Source: Bordetella parapertussis
GTDB lineage: Bacteria; Pseudomonadota; Gammaproteobacteria; Burkholderiales; Burkholderiaceae_C
NCBI GenBank assembly: GCA_945878065.1
Contig: CAMDXA010000037.1
Location: 1-17,269 of the forward strand
Direction: 5' to 3'
DNA length: 17,269 nucleotides
The position numbers and the translations under genes are program-made. The notes under the pieces are model-generated. The model made no database searches. It saw only the letters and a list, made by a program, of their open reading frames with translations, and was not told the DNA's origin. Positions 1 to 7,869 of this stretch are shown here, piece by piece; position 1 is the stretch's first letter; every line of letters begins with the position of its first letter.

Positions 1-812
1 ACCCAATCCCAGACGCTGAAACAACACTCGCTGCTGATGCCATGCGATTGCGCCAATTCGGGCTTGGCGGTCACTGCCGCCAAGTGCAGGTGCAAGTCGG
101 CCGGTGGGCAACCCGCGTCTAACAGCCAACGCCGCGCGGACGCGAACAAGGCCATGGTTTCTTGCGTGGTGAATGATTTGCTTTGCACGACAAACAAGGT
201 GCGTGCGGGGTGCAAAGCAGACAGCGTTTTGGCCAGTTGCCAGATATCCACATTGGACACGTAATGCACGTGTACCGGCGGTGGCCTGAAATTGTCTGCG
301 CTGGGCCATAAGGCTTCGGTCGCCATGCGCGGCCCCAAGTCCGAGCCGCCTATGCCCAGATTCACCACGTCGGTGATGCGCTCCCCGCCAAAGCCGGTGC
401 AAGAACCGGCGCGCAGTTGTTCTGCAAAACGGCAATACCTGTTCAGCTCAGCGCCAACTGCCGCTGAAATTTCATTGCCCCAAGGCGGATCGGCTTGTTC
501 GCTGCCACGCAAAGCCACATGCAACACTGCGCGGTCTTCGGTGCGGTTGATTTTTTCGCCGCGAAACATGGCATGTGCTTGGGCCATCACGCCGGATTCT
601 TCCGCCAGTGCCAGTAAAGCATGCATTACCTGAGCGTTCACGCGTTGGTGAGAGGCGTTCAAGTTCAACCCGGCGGCGTTGAACTGCAAAGACGCGTGGC
701 GTTGACGGTCGGGCAGCAATTCGCGCAAATGCGGTTGAGCGTTTTGCGAAAGTGTTTGTAATGCCCGCCATGAGCGGCGTTGTTCCGGACGGATGAAAGG
801 TGTTTGCATCAT
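1..812 (-). CDS. pgi: glucose-6-phosphate isomerase, N-terminal part (cut by window edge)
   Basis: Pgi interconverts glucose 6-phosphate and fructose 6-phosphate in the cytoplasm (glycolysis and gluconeogenesis). The minus strand reads openly from tandem ATGs at 812 and 809 to the left edge, about 270 of the family's roughly 520-550 residues. Translated by hand, it shows VVNLGIGGSDLGPRM at about residues 146-160, the family signature for phosphosugar binding, and QSKSFTTQETM near residue 210, the phosphate-binding loop. It ends at FSVWDWV, where the family normally continues with GGR. The two ATGs are adjacent and neither has a strong ribosome binding site, so the start is uncertain by one codon. 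The gene is divergent from the hsdR-like gene to its right. The family call is firm. The 3' half, including the catalytic Glu and His, lies outside the window. Confidence 0.95.
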   Translation of the reverse strand, partial: MMQTPFIRPEQRRSWRALQTLSQNAQPHLRELLPDRQRHASLQFNAAGLNLNASHQRVNAQVMHALLALAEESGVMAQAHAMFRGEKINRTEDRAVLHVALRGSEQADPPWGNEISAAVGAELNRYCRFAEQLRAGSCTGFGGERITDVVNLGIGGSDLGPRMATEALWPSADNFRPPPVHVHYVSNVDIWQLAKTLSALHPARTLFVVQSKSFTTQETMALFASARRWLLDAGCPPADLHLHLAAVTAKPELAQSHGISSECCFSVWDW

Positions 813-1055
813 GTGTATGCGTCAAGCATCAAAGTAAAGCAAGGCAAAACGGCGAACAGGCATCATGCGGTCAATGCTATCAACGTTGCAGGATGTTGCG
901 TCAATGGCGTGATCTGCTGCCAATCTCAGGGGACAACCGCCGCCAGTGTCAGCCGCCGGGTTTGGAAGAGCTGAAATGAATACATAAAGTAAAGCTATTT
1001 ATGAAAAAATAAATCTATTTAATAAGTTAGACTCGCCAGAAAAATTACCGGGCGC
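813..1055. other. divergent intergenic region with AT-rich segment
   Basis: No gene is supported here. The part next to pgi has ordinary base composition. The part from about 970 to 1035 is strongly AT-rich, with repeated CTATTTA words and A and T runs, and probably carries the promoter of the hsdR-like gene. I could not choose a convincing -35/-10 pair. The sharp change in composition is consistent with the left edge of an acquired segment. Confidence 0.5.
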
Positions 1056-2867
1056 GTGGGCTTGAGCAAAAAGCACTTATCAGAAAGCGACATCTGCGAC
1101 AAGTTCATCCGGCCAGCCATGGTGCAGGCGGGGTGGAATGGCCTGGAACAGATTTACCGCGAATACCCGCTGCGTGCCGGTCGGGTCATGGTGCGCGGCA
1201 ACAAGTCACAACGGGACAAAGAAACTGTGCTCAGAGCCGACTATGCGCTGTTCTTCAAAGCCAATATCCCGATTGCCACTGTCGAAGCCAAAGACAACCA
1301 CCACGCTATGGGCGCTGGCATGGCCCAAGCCATCAACTACGCCGAGCTGCTGAATGTGCCTTTTTGTTTTTCCAGCAATGGCGATGGCTTTGTGTTCAGA
1401 GACGCCACCATGGCCGATGGCGTTCTTGAAAAAACCATCACGCTAGAAGAGTTCCCTTCCCCGCAAGAGCTGTGGGAGCGCTACTGCGCTTGGAAGGGCT
1501 GGACACCAGCAGTGCGCCACATCACCGAGTTTGATTACGCCCCTAGCAAAACCCCGCGCTATTACCAACTCAACGCCATCAACCGCACGGTGGAAGCCAT
1601 TGCCCAAGGGCAGCAACGCGCCATGCTGGTCATGGCCACGGGCACAGGCAAAACCTACACCGCATTCCAAATCATTTGGCGCTTGTGGAAAAGTGGAGCC
1701 AAAAAACGCATCCTATTTTTGGCCGACAGAAATATCTTGATAGACCAAACCATGGTCAACGACTTTCGGCCATTCAAAGGTGCCATGGCCAAGCTCAGTC
1801 CCAACGCAAAGGGCGTGGAGCGGGTAGATGCCCAAGGCCAGATCACCATCGAAGAAGTGGACTTGGCCGTCAACAAAACCACCAAGCTGGTGGACAAAAG
1901 CTACGAAATTTATTTGTCGCTTTACCAAGCCGTGACAGGTACCGAAGAAGAGCGCAATATCTACAAACAGTTTTCACACGATTTCTTTGACCTCATCGTC
2001 ATCGACGAGTGCCACCGTGGCAGTGCCGATGAAGACTCGGCATGGCGCGAAATTTTGAAATACTTTGGCAGCGCCACCCATGTAGGCCTCACCGCCACAC
2101 CCAAAGAAACCAAAGACATTTCCAACACCGACTACTTTGGCGAGCCGATTTACACCTACAGCTTGAAGCAAGGAATTGAAGACGGATTCTTGGCACCCTA
2201 CAAAGTCATTCGGGTGGATTTGGACAAAGACACCTTTGGCTGGCGACCCTCGCAAGGTATGACCGACAAGCACGGCAACGTGATTGAAGACCGCATCTAC
2301 AACGCCACCGACATGAACCGCAAGTTGGTTTTGGAAAAGCGCGACGAAGTGGTGGCCGCCAAAATCACCGAATACCTCAAGGCCACCGACCGGTACGCCA
2401 AGACGATTGTGTTTTGCGAGGACATCGACCACGCCGCTCGCATGCGCCAAGCTCTGAGCAATGCCAACGCAGATATTTGCAAAGACAACCCAAAGTACGT
2501 GGTGCAAATCACCGGTGATAACGCTGAAGGCAAAGGCCAACTCGACAACTTCATCGACCCCGAAAAAGACTATCCCGTGATTGCTACCACTTCCAAGCTC
2601 ATGAGCACCGGGGTAGACGCACAAACCTGCAAGCTCATCGTGCTGGACCAAAACATCAAGTCCATGACGCTGTTCAAGCAGATCATTGGCCGGGGCACCC
2701 GCCTGCGCGAAGACTTGGGCAAAACCTGGTTCACCATCCTCGACTTCAAGCGCGCCACCGAACTGTTTGCAGACAAAGACTTTGATGGCGAGCCCGTTCA
2801 GATTTACCAGCCCCAAGCTGGCGACCCCATCAACCCGCCCGAAACCCCATCGGGTATTGGTGTTTGA
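1056..2867 (+). CDS. hsdR: type I restriction enzyme R subunit (HsdR), C-terminally truncated
   Basis: HsdR is the ATP-driven translocase and nuclease subunit of type I restriction-modification complexes. The N-terminal nuclease domain shows the PD-(D/E)xK pattern, with Asp62 and Glu77-Ala-Lys79 (VEAKD). The helicase motor follows: Walker A MATGTGKT near residue 193, IVIDECHRG near 315, GLTATPKE, and motif VI GRGTRL near 544. The reading frame ends at residue 603, shortly after the Pro-rich linker PPETP. EcoEI-type HsdR proteins usually run to about 800 residues, with a C-terminal domain that contacts the methylase-specificity core; that domain is absent. Immediately after the stop the sequence becomes a different family, a HipA-like kinase. 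The annotated start is GTG at 1056; TTG at 1062 would fit the usual family N-terminus (SKK) equally well, and no clear ribosome binding site decides. No hsdM or hsdS lies in the window. Family assignment is firm. Loss of restriction activity is inferred. Confidence 0.93.
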   Translation: MGLSKKHLSESDICDKFIRPAMVQAGWNGLEQIYREYPLRAGRVMVRGNKSQRDKETVLRADYALFFKANIPIATVEAKDNHHAMGAGMAQAINYAELLNVPFCFSSNGDGFVFRDATMADGVLEKTITLEEFPSPQELWERYCAWKGWTPAVRHITEFDYAPSKTPRYYQLNAINRTVEAIAQGQQRAMLVMATGTGKTYTAFQIIWRLWKSGAKKRILFLADRNILIDQTMVNDFRPFKGAMAKLSPNAKGVERVDAQGQITIEEVDLAVNKTTKLVDKSYEIYLSLYQAVTGTEEERNIYKQFSHDFFDLIVIDECHRGSADEDSAWREILKYFGSATHVGLTATPKETKDISNTDYFGEPIYTYSLKQGIEDGFLAPYKVIRVDLDKDTFGWRPSQGMTDKHGNVIEDRIYNATDMNRKLVLEKRDEVVAAKITEYLKATDRYAKTIVFCEDIDHAARMRQALSNANADICKDNPKYVVQITGDNAEGKGQLDNFIDPEKDYPVIATTSKLMSTGVDAQTCKLIVLDQNIKSMTLFKQIIGRGTRLREDLGKTWFTILDFKRATELFADKDFDGEPVQIYQPQAGDPINPPETPSGIGV

Positions 2868-3237
2868 CTGGTGGGTTCGCAATGAAGACCGCAAACTCAC
2901 CGCGCTGGGGGGCAACCCCAATCTGTTGTGGGATGTACGCGCCGACGAGTTGAAGGTCATTGACCACAATCTAGCTTTTGATCGTGATTTCAACCCGAAA
3001 GAATTCCTCGCGAGGCATGTTTTCCGAGACCATTGGAGCCGTGTCTTGGGTGACCTAGATCTGCGCGAACGCTACATACAGCGAATAGAGGACTGTCTCC
3101 AGCTCCTTGCAGATGTGCGTGATAGCATTCCTGAATCATGGTGGTGGCGGGACGAGGGTGTCCTAGCCAATGTCACTTGGGATGAGATTGAAGTTGTTTT
3201 GCGCCGAGCCCGCCACTCTCAATTCTGGGATTTTTAA
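2860..3237 (+). pseudogene. C-terminal half of a HipA-like (HipA_2 family) kinase, 5'-truncated
   Basis: Frame 1 from about 2860 encodes [14 protein letters not shown], then GGNPNLLWDV, KVIDHNLAFDRDF and a tail ending in FWDF. From memory of the family this is the C-terminal half of small HipA-like kinases (about 260 residues). FDWW...NEDR would be the catalytic loop and VIDHN the metal-binding motif. The N-terminal ATP-binding lobe, roughly 130 residues, is missing, because upstream sequence in this frame is only the shadow of hsdR. A GTG at 2860 overlaps the hsdR stop by 8 bases and could allow reinitiation, but the product would lack its N lobe. The stop overlaps the next gene's ATG (TAATG), as expected for a native two-gene unit. 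I infer that a deletion or recombination joined the two genes at about 2855-2863. Base composition is lower in GC than the core genes nearby. Confidence 0.75.
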
Positions 3238-4073
3238 TGACTAAGTTCGCTTGCCAATACGCTTTATTGCGTTTCCGCCCATTTGCGGAGACGGGTGAGT
3301 TTGCGAACGTTGGTATTGTGTTGCTGGCACCAGAGGCGAGATTTTTTGGTTTCAAACTGTTGAATCGTTACGGTCGTATTACCCAATTTTTCAAAGAACT
3401 GGACAAGAAGGTCTACCTCAATGGCCGCATGTTGTTCAAAGAAGAGCTGGAGCGTTTTGCTGCCCAATTGCGCAAACTGGCACTCGATGGTCGCAAGTCC
3501 GTGCCCGATGTGCGTTTGGCAGTTGACCTGTTTGCCGAGTTTGTTCGCCATCGCGAGGCGATTCTTCAGTTTGATGAGCGTCGCATTGTTTTGGCTGAAG
3601 ATCCCAAGGCCAAACTCAATGCGCTGTTTGACTTTTACGTTGAGCGTAATTTCGTCACCAAAGAGTACGAGGAACGTTTGCTGGAAATCAGCATCCGTAA
3701 GTTGCTCTTCAGCGCGCAGGTGGGCGAGGTATATCGCCAAGAAAAGCTAGGCGATGCTGATTTTGCGGTGAATTTTCCTTTTGTTCGCATGGCTGAAGGT
3801 CATGCAGATCGGGTCATCAAGCCTTTGTATCTGGCTCAAAACGACACCACCAAAATCATCACCCACGGTGGACAGTGGGTCGACAAGATTCGCCGCTTGC
3901 GTAAGCGCCAGGCGCTGCCAGAAAGAGTCCTTTTCCCGGTGACTGCCCCCACTATAGATGCGCGTGCTTACCGCGCTTTTGAGGAAATTCGAGAAGACTT
4001 GGCAGCTGAACGTGTTGAAATTGTTCCTGCAGCAAGCGATCAGCAGATTCTGAATTTTGCACAAGCTCGTTGA
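3237..4073 (+). CDS. DUF3037 family protein
   Basis: This 278-residue protein begins MTKFACQYALLRFRPFAETG followed by EFANVGIVL, which I recognise as the start of DUF3037 proteins (function unknown). It has no signal peptide or membrane segment and is rich in charged residues, so it is probably cytoplasmic. The ATG overlaps the stop of the HipA-like fragment by one base (TAATG), implying translational coupling. As I remember it, DUF3037 genes are commonly paired with HipA_2-type kinases, which supports both calls. Unlike its partner, this gene appears full length and uninterrupted. With the kinase truncated, its expression must depend on the upstream hsdR transcript or a new promoter. The function is not known and I do not assign one. 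Confidence 0.8.
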   Translation: MTKFACQYALLRFRPFAETGEFANVGIVLLAPEARFFGFKLLNRYGRITQFFKELDKKVYLNGRMLFKEELERFAAQLRKLALDGRKSVPDVRLAVDLFAEFVRHREAILQFDERRIVLAEDPKAKLNALFDFYVERNFVTKEYEERLLEISIRKLLFSAQVGEVYRQEKLGDADFAVNFPFVRMAEGHADRVIKPLYLAQNDTTKIITHGGQWVDKIRRLRKRQALPERVLFPVTAPTIDARAYRAFEEIREDLAAERVEIVPAASDQQILNFAQAR

Positions 4074-4088
4074 AAGTCTGCTGATTGC

Positions 4089-4125
4089 TTAGCTTTGGTT
4101 TGTTATCTGAAGCTAAAGATAACAA
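4089..4125 (+). repeat. interleaved inverted repeats downstream of the DUF3037 gene
   Basis: Two perfect inverted repeats are interlocked. TTAGCTT (4089-4095) pairs with AAGCTAA (4110-4116), and TTGTTATC (4100-4107) pairs with GATAACAA (4118-4125). The arms alternate, so the two hairpins can only form one at a time. A true pseudoknot is unlikely because a single base would have to span a 7-bp stem. They lie just after the DUF3037 stop in AT-rich sequence. On the plus strand an A-rich run follows rather than T residues, so this is not a standard plus-strand terminator. Confidence 0.5.
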
Positions 4126-4253
4126 TGTTAAAAAAGAAAAATATTTTATATAAATCAACTGCTTAGGCGATTGATTGTTAACTCTTGGCGGTAATGAGAG
4201 TAAGTTTTAGCGTCACAACTTTAGAGTACTGGCGTGGGCTTAAAATATTGCTT

Positions 4254-4318
4254 CCCCAAGGAGCGTTGCAGCTTTCCACAAAGCCAGGCTTGGGACATTT
4301 CTTCGCAACGACGCTCAC
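4254..4318 (+). promoter_or_regulatory. S-adenosylhomocysteine (SAH) riboswitch aptamer
   Basis: The leader of the metH-like gene matches the SAH riboswitch pattern. CCCAAG (4255-4260) is followed directly by GAGCGTTGC (4261-4269), then CCAGGCTTGGG (4284-4294), then GCAACGACGCTCAC (4305-4318). GAGCG pairs with CGCTC (4312-4316), and TTGC with GCAA across a 3-base asymmetric bulge. CCCAAG upstream pairs with CTTGGG (4289-4294) inside the loop, giving the pseudoknot topology of this class. In characterised examples SAH binding turns on genes of SAH removal and methionine regeneration (ahcY, metF, metH), matching the gene here. It is identified from motif order and pairing by eye. Confidence 0.9.
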
Positions 4319-4340
4319 CTGTTTTGCATCCACCAGGTGA
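4315..4340 (+). promoter_or_regulatory. Shine-Dalgarno-sequestering hairpin (riboswitch expression platform)
   Basis: TCACCTG (4315-4321) is the exact reverse complement of CAGGTGA (4334-4340), giving a 7-bp stem with a 12-base loop. The 3' arm contains the likely ribosome binding site AGGTGA, four bases before the ATG at 4345. The 5' arm overlaps the last two bases of the aptamer's CGCTC strand and the conserved AC after it. The two folds are therefore mutually exclusive: with SAH bound the aptamer holds CGCTCAC and the ribosome site is free, and without SAH the hairpin can mask it. The pairing is seen directly; the switching is inferred. Confidence 0.75.
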
Positions 4341-4344
4341 GTCT

Positions 4345-7185
4345 ATGAATTCCGTTTCCCGTGTTGTCCCGCCCATGAAGCTGTCAGGTTTAGAGCCTGT
4401 GTTCATCGCTTCCAGCCAATCACACAGCTCTGAACAAGACAGCGAAGACGAATTAAGCGCACAGCCGCAAGCCACCTTCGTCAACATCGGCGAGCGCACC
4501 AATGTCACCGGCTCCAAAGCCTTTGCCCGCATGGTTTTGAATGGCGAGTACGAGCAAGCTTTGGCGGTGGCGCGTCAACAGGTAGAAAACGGGGCGCAAA
4601 TCATCGACATCAACATGGACGAAGCCATGCTCGACAGCCAGGCGGCCATGGTGCGGTTTTTGAATTTGATTGCGTCCGAGCCGGACATTGCCCGCGTACC
4701 CATCATGATCGACAGCAGCAAGTGGTCGGTGATCGAAGCTGGCCTGCGTTGCATACAAGGCAAGGGCATTGTGAATTCCATCAGCATGAAAGAAGGCTTG
4801 GATGAATTCAAACGCCAGGCGAAGCTGATCAAACGCTATGGCGCAGCAGCGGTGGTGATGGCCTTTGATGAACAAGGTCAGGCCGACACCTACCAACGCA
4901 AAGTAGAGATTTGCGAACGCGCTTACCGCGTGCTGGTGGACGAGGTGGGTTTTCCGGCGGAAGACATCATCTTTGACCCGAATATTTTTGCCATCGCCAC
5001 AGGCATTGAAGAACACGACAACTATGCGGTGGATTTCATCGAGGCCACGCGTTGGATCAAACAGAACTTGCCCGGCGCAAAGGTGAGTGGCGGCGTGTCG
5101 AATGTGTCGTTCAGCTTTCGCGGCAACGACCCGGTGCGCGAAGCCATACACACGGTGTTTTTGTACCACGCCATCCAGGCGGGCATGGACATGGGCATCG
5201 TCAATGCCGGCATGGTCGGTGTGTATGACGACTTGGAAGCTGTGTTGCGCGAACGCGTTGAAGACGTGGTGCTGAATCGCCAACCTCAATACAAAGACGG
5301 CGAAGAACACCTAAGCCCGGGCGAGCGTTTGATCGAGATTGCCGAAAACGCCAAAGGCGCAGCAAGAGATGACAGCGCCAAACTCGCGTGGCGCGGCACG
5401 CCCGAGGCGCCGGTGGCGGTGGCGCAGCGCTTGAGCCACGCATTGGTGCACGGCATCACCGACTTCATCACGGTGGACACGGAAGAGGCCTACCAAGAAA
5501 CATTGTCAACAGGTGGCCGCCCCTTGCACGTGATCGAAGGGCCGCTGATGGACGGCATGAACATCGTCGGCGATTTGTTCGGTCAGGGCAAGATGTTTTT
5601 GCCGCAGGTGGTGAAAAGCGCACGCGTGATGAAGCAAGCCGTCGCGCATTTGATTCCCTATATTGAAGAAGAAAAACGCCAACAGGAAGCAGCCGGTGAA
5701 GAGGTGAAAACCAAGGGCAAGATTGTGATTGCCACGGTCAAAGGCGATGTGCACGACATCGGCAAAAACATTGTCACGGTGGTGCTTCAGTGCAATAACT
5801 TTGACGTGGTCAATATGGGCGTGATGGTGGCTTGCCACGAGATACTGGCGCGGGCCAAGGTGGAGGGCGCGGACATCATCGGCTTGTCCGGCCTCATCAC
5901 ACCGTCGCTGGAAGAAATGCAGTATGTCGCCAGCGAAATGCAAAAGGACGATTACTTCCGCATGCGCAAAATTCCTTTGCTGATTGGCGGCGCGACATGC
6001 AGCCGGGTGCACACGGCGGTGAAGATCGCGCCGCATTACGAAGGCCCGGTGGTGTATGTGCCGGATGCGTCGCGCAGTGTCGGTGTGGCGCAAGGGTTGC
6101 TCAGCGATCAGGCCACGCAATTCATCGCCGAGTTGAACGCTGACTACGACAAAGTCCGCACGCAACACGCGAACAAAAAACAAATCCCTTTGCTGCCGCT
6201 GGCCAAAGCGAGAGCGAACGCGCCGACGCTCGATTGGGCGTCTTACACCGCAGCCACCCCGCGCTTCATCGGCAAACGCGTGTTCAAAAACTTTGATTTG
6301 GCAGAGTTGGAAACTTATATCGACTGGGGCCCGTTTTTCCAGACCTGGGATTTGGCTGGTCCTTTCCCGGCGATATTGAAAGACGACGTGGTCGGCACAG
6401 AAGCACAACGTGTGTTCAGCGACGGCAAGCGCATGTTGAAGCGTTTGGTCGAAGGCCGCTGGTTGAGCGCACATGGTGTGGTGGGCTTGTACCCGGCCAA
6501 CAGCGTGGGCGACGACATCGTGTTGTGGACCGATGAAACCCGCACACAACGCGCCATGACTTGGTGCGGCTTGCGTCAACAAACTGAAAAGCCGGTGCAT
6601 GACGGTGTGCAAAACCCGAACCGTTGTTTGTCGGATTTTGTCGCGCCTTTCACAGACGCGAATGGCCAACCCACCGGCTACAAAGACTATGTGGGTGTGT
6701 TCGCCGTCACATCAGGTTTGGGTGTCGAAGCCAAAGAAAAATATTTCATGGACGACCATGACGACTACAGCTCGATCATGTTGAAAGCCTTGGCCGATCG
6801 CTTGGCCGAAGCCTTCGCCGAATGCATGCATGCACGTGTGCGCCGCGACCTGTGGGGCTATTCCGCCGGTGAGCAACTCAGCACAGAAGAATTGATCAAA
6901 GAAAAATACCAAGGCATTCGTCCGGCACCGGGCTACCCGGCGTGCCCGGACCACAGCGTGAAACGCGCGATGTTCGAGTTATTGCAATGCCAGGACATTG
7001 GCATGACATTGACCGACAGTTTGGCGATGACACCGGCGGCCAGCGTCAGCGGTTTTTACATCGGCCATCCAGACGCGTGTTATTTCAATGTGGGCCGCAT
7101 CGGCGACGATCAGGTGCAAGACCTCGCGCACAGGCAAGGCGTGGCAGAAAAAGATTTGCTCAGGCTGCTGGCGCCCAATTTGTAG
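4345..7185 (+). CDS. metH: cobalamin-dependent methionine synthase, folate/B12/activation part (no homocysteine domain)
   Basis: MetH transfers a methyl group from 5-methyltetrahydrofolate through cobalamin to homocysteine. At 946 residues it lacks the N-terminal homocysteine-binding barrel of the roughly 1,230-residue E. coli enzyme. After a short N-terminal extension it enters the pterin-binding barrel at [13 protein letters not shown] (about residue 46). The B12 cap and Rossmann domains follow, with [10 protein letters not shown], where His470 would be the lower cobalt ligand. The C-terminal SAM-binding reactivation domain has [15 protein letters not shown] near 860 and ends [17 protein letters not shown]...DQV. 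All later domains look intact. ATG 4345 is chosen because AGGTGA lies four bases upstream and the open frame before it runs through the riboswitch. In many Burkholderiales the homocysteine methyltransferase half is a separate gene, often adjacent; here it is not in the window and must be elsewhere if the pathway works. Control is by the SAH riboswitch. Confidence 0.96.
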   Translation: MNSVSRVVPPMKLSGLEPVFIASSQSHSSEQDSEDELSAQPQATFVNIGERTNVTGSKAFARMVLNGEYEQALAVARQQVENGAQIIDINMDEAMLDSQAAMVRFLNLIASEPDIARVPIMIDSSKWSVIEAGLRCIQGKGIVNSISMKEGLDEFKRQAKLIKRYGAAAVVMAFDEQGQADTYQRKVEICERAYRVLVDEVGFPAEDIIFDPNIFAIATGIEEHDNYAVDFIEATRWIKQNLPGAKVSGGVSNVSFSFRGNDPVREAIHTVFLYHAIQAGMDMGIVNAGMVGVYDDLEAVLRERVEDVVLNRQPQYKDGEEHLSPGERLIEIAENAKGAARDDSAKLAWRGTPEAPVAVAQRLSHALVHGITDFITVDTEEAYQETLSTGGRPLHVIEGPLMDGMNIVGDLFGQGKMFLPQVVKSARVMKQAVAHLIPYIEEEKRQQEAAGEEVKTKGKIVIATVKGDVHDIGKNIVTVVLQCNNFDVVNMGVMVACHEILARAKVEGADIIGLSGLITPSLEEMQYVASEMQKDDYFRMRKIPLLIGGATCSRVHTAVKIAPHYEGPVVYVPDASRSVGVAQGLLSDQATQFIAELNADYDKVRTQHANKKQIPLLPLAKARANAPTLDWASYTAATPRFIGKRVFKNFDLAELETYIDWGPFFQTWDLAGPFPAILKDDVVGTEAQRVFSDGKRMLKRLVEGRWLSAHGVVGLYPANSVGDDIVLWTDETRTQRAMTWCGLRQQTEKPVHDGVQNPNRCLSDFVAPFTDANGQPTGYKDYVGVFAVTSGLGVEAKEKYFMDDHDDYSSIMLKALADRLAEAFAECMHARVRRDLWGYSAGEQLSTEELIKEKYQGIRPAPGYPACPDHSVKRAMFELLQCQDIGMTLTDSLAMTPAASVSGFYIGHPDACYFNVGRIGDDQVQDLAHRQGVAEKDLLRLLAPNL

Positions 7186-7230
7186 CAGCTTTCGCTAACA
7201 GCAGACGGAAACTGCAAGGGTTTTGTCTGG

Positions 7231-7869
7231 TCACCAACGCAGCAAGCGTGGACCGATCAGCGCTCCCATCAGACTGAGCACAAGCATGGCTGAGCTGGCG
7301 CTGTAAATATGAAAATTTGCAACGGTCTTGAGGTCGCTGACCAACAAAAGCATGCAGGCCAACGCGCAAGACACCATACCGGCGAATGCGCCGGTCAATA
7401 CCAAACGGGTGGGTGCCATCGAGCGCAAATAGTTGAACAACAAGGCCAGCCAAGGCAGTGCGAGCAATACGAGCATGAAAGTACTGGACATACCGTAAGA
7501 CAACGATAAAGCGGGAATACGCATGCCGAATTTTGGCAATACAGAATCCAGAAGAAACGGAATCCACAGCAACAACACGCTCAAAAGAGCCCAGACCAAA
7601 GACGCAGCAGCGTATCGCCCCGGATTGCTGAGCGACACCAGTATGTTGGCGCAGCTGATGTAGAGCAACAGCAGACAACACAGTACATACTGAAAAAAGG
7701 GTTGAGTGATCAAGTGGCGTAATCGCTCGAACTCCAAGGCATTGAGCATGTACAAACTGACCACACATAAACTGCCGATAACGATCAGAGAAGATAAACG
7801 CAAACTGCTAGATCGCGTGGATAAGCGGTCATTGCAAATGATCTCGATGAACTCTTTGGTCAGCATCAT
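7231..7869 (-). CDS. DUF1109/NrsF-type membrane anti-sigma factor, divergent
   Basis: This is a 212-residue, mostly hydrophobic protein with about six predicted membrane segments (roughly residues 25-43, 60-78, 86-104, 122-141, 153-175 and 183-205). LRSMAPTRLVLTGAFAGM and the terminal GALIGPRLLRW match the C-terminal half of DUF1109 proteins, inner-membrane anti-sigma factors such as Caulobacter NrsF. Its ATG overlaps the stop of the upstream ECF sigma gene (ATGA), the usual arrangement of such pairs. The family normally has a conserved Cys before the LLALP segment and a second Cys after a His near the last segment; here those places read MSSTFMLVLLALP and LLVSDLKT, with no Cys. The signal-sensing mechanism may therefore differ or be lost. 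Family call is good and anti-sigma function is inferred. The gene converges on metH with a 45-bp gap. Confidence 0.8.
   Translation of the reverse strand: MMLTKEFIEIICNDRLSTRSSSLRLSSLIVIGSLCVVSLYMLNALEFERLRHLITQPFFQYVLCCLLLLYISCANILVSLSNPGRYAAASLVWALLSVLLLWIPFLLDSVLPKFGMRIPALSLSYGMSSTFMLVLLALPWLALLFNYLRSMAPTRLVLTGAFAGMVSCALACMLLLVSDLKTVANFHIYSASSAMLVLSLMGALIGPRLLRW

Noticed and set aside
1974..2993. Long open frame (339 codons) on the minus strand across hsdR
   Set aside because: It is antisense to a well-supported HsdR, crosses the chimeric junction, and shows no domain; the composition is that of a reverse-frame shadow.
1056..3237. Functional type I restriction-modification system
   Set aside because: hsdR lacks its C-terminal domain and neither hsdM nor hsdS is in the window.
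4234..4344. Longer metH start at 4234
   Set aside because: The extra 37 codons run through the riboswitch aptamer and end at the ribosome binding site; ATG 4345 is the supported start.
4201..4344. Cobalamin riboswitch before the B12-dependent metH
   Set aside because: No B12-box sequence or suitable length; the motifs match the SAH class instead.
4453..6669. Long minus-strand open frames (285 and 387 codons) opposite metH
   Set aside because: Both are shadows of metH; they are His/Val/Arg-rich with no recognisable motif and no ribosome binding site.
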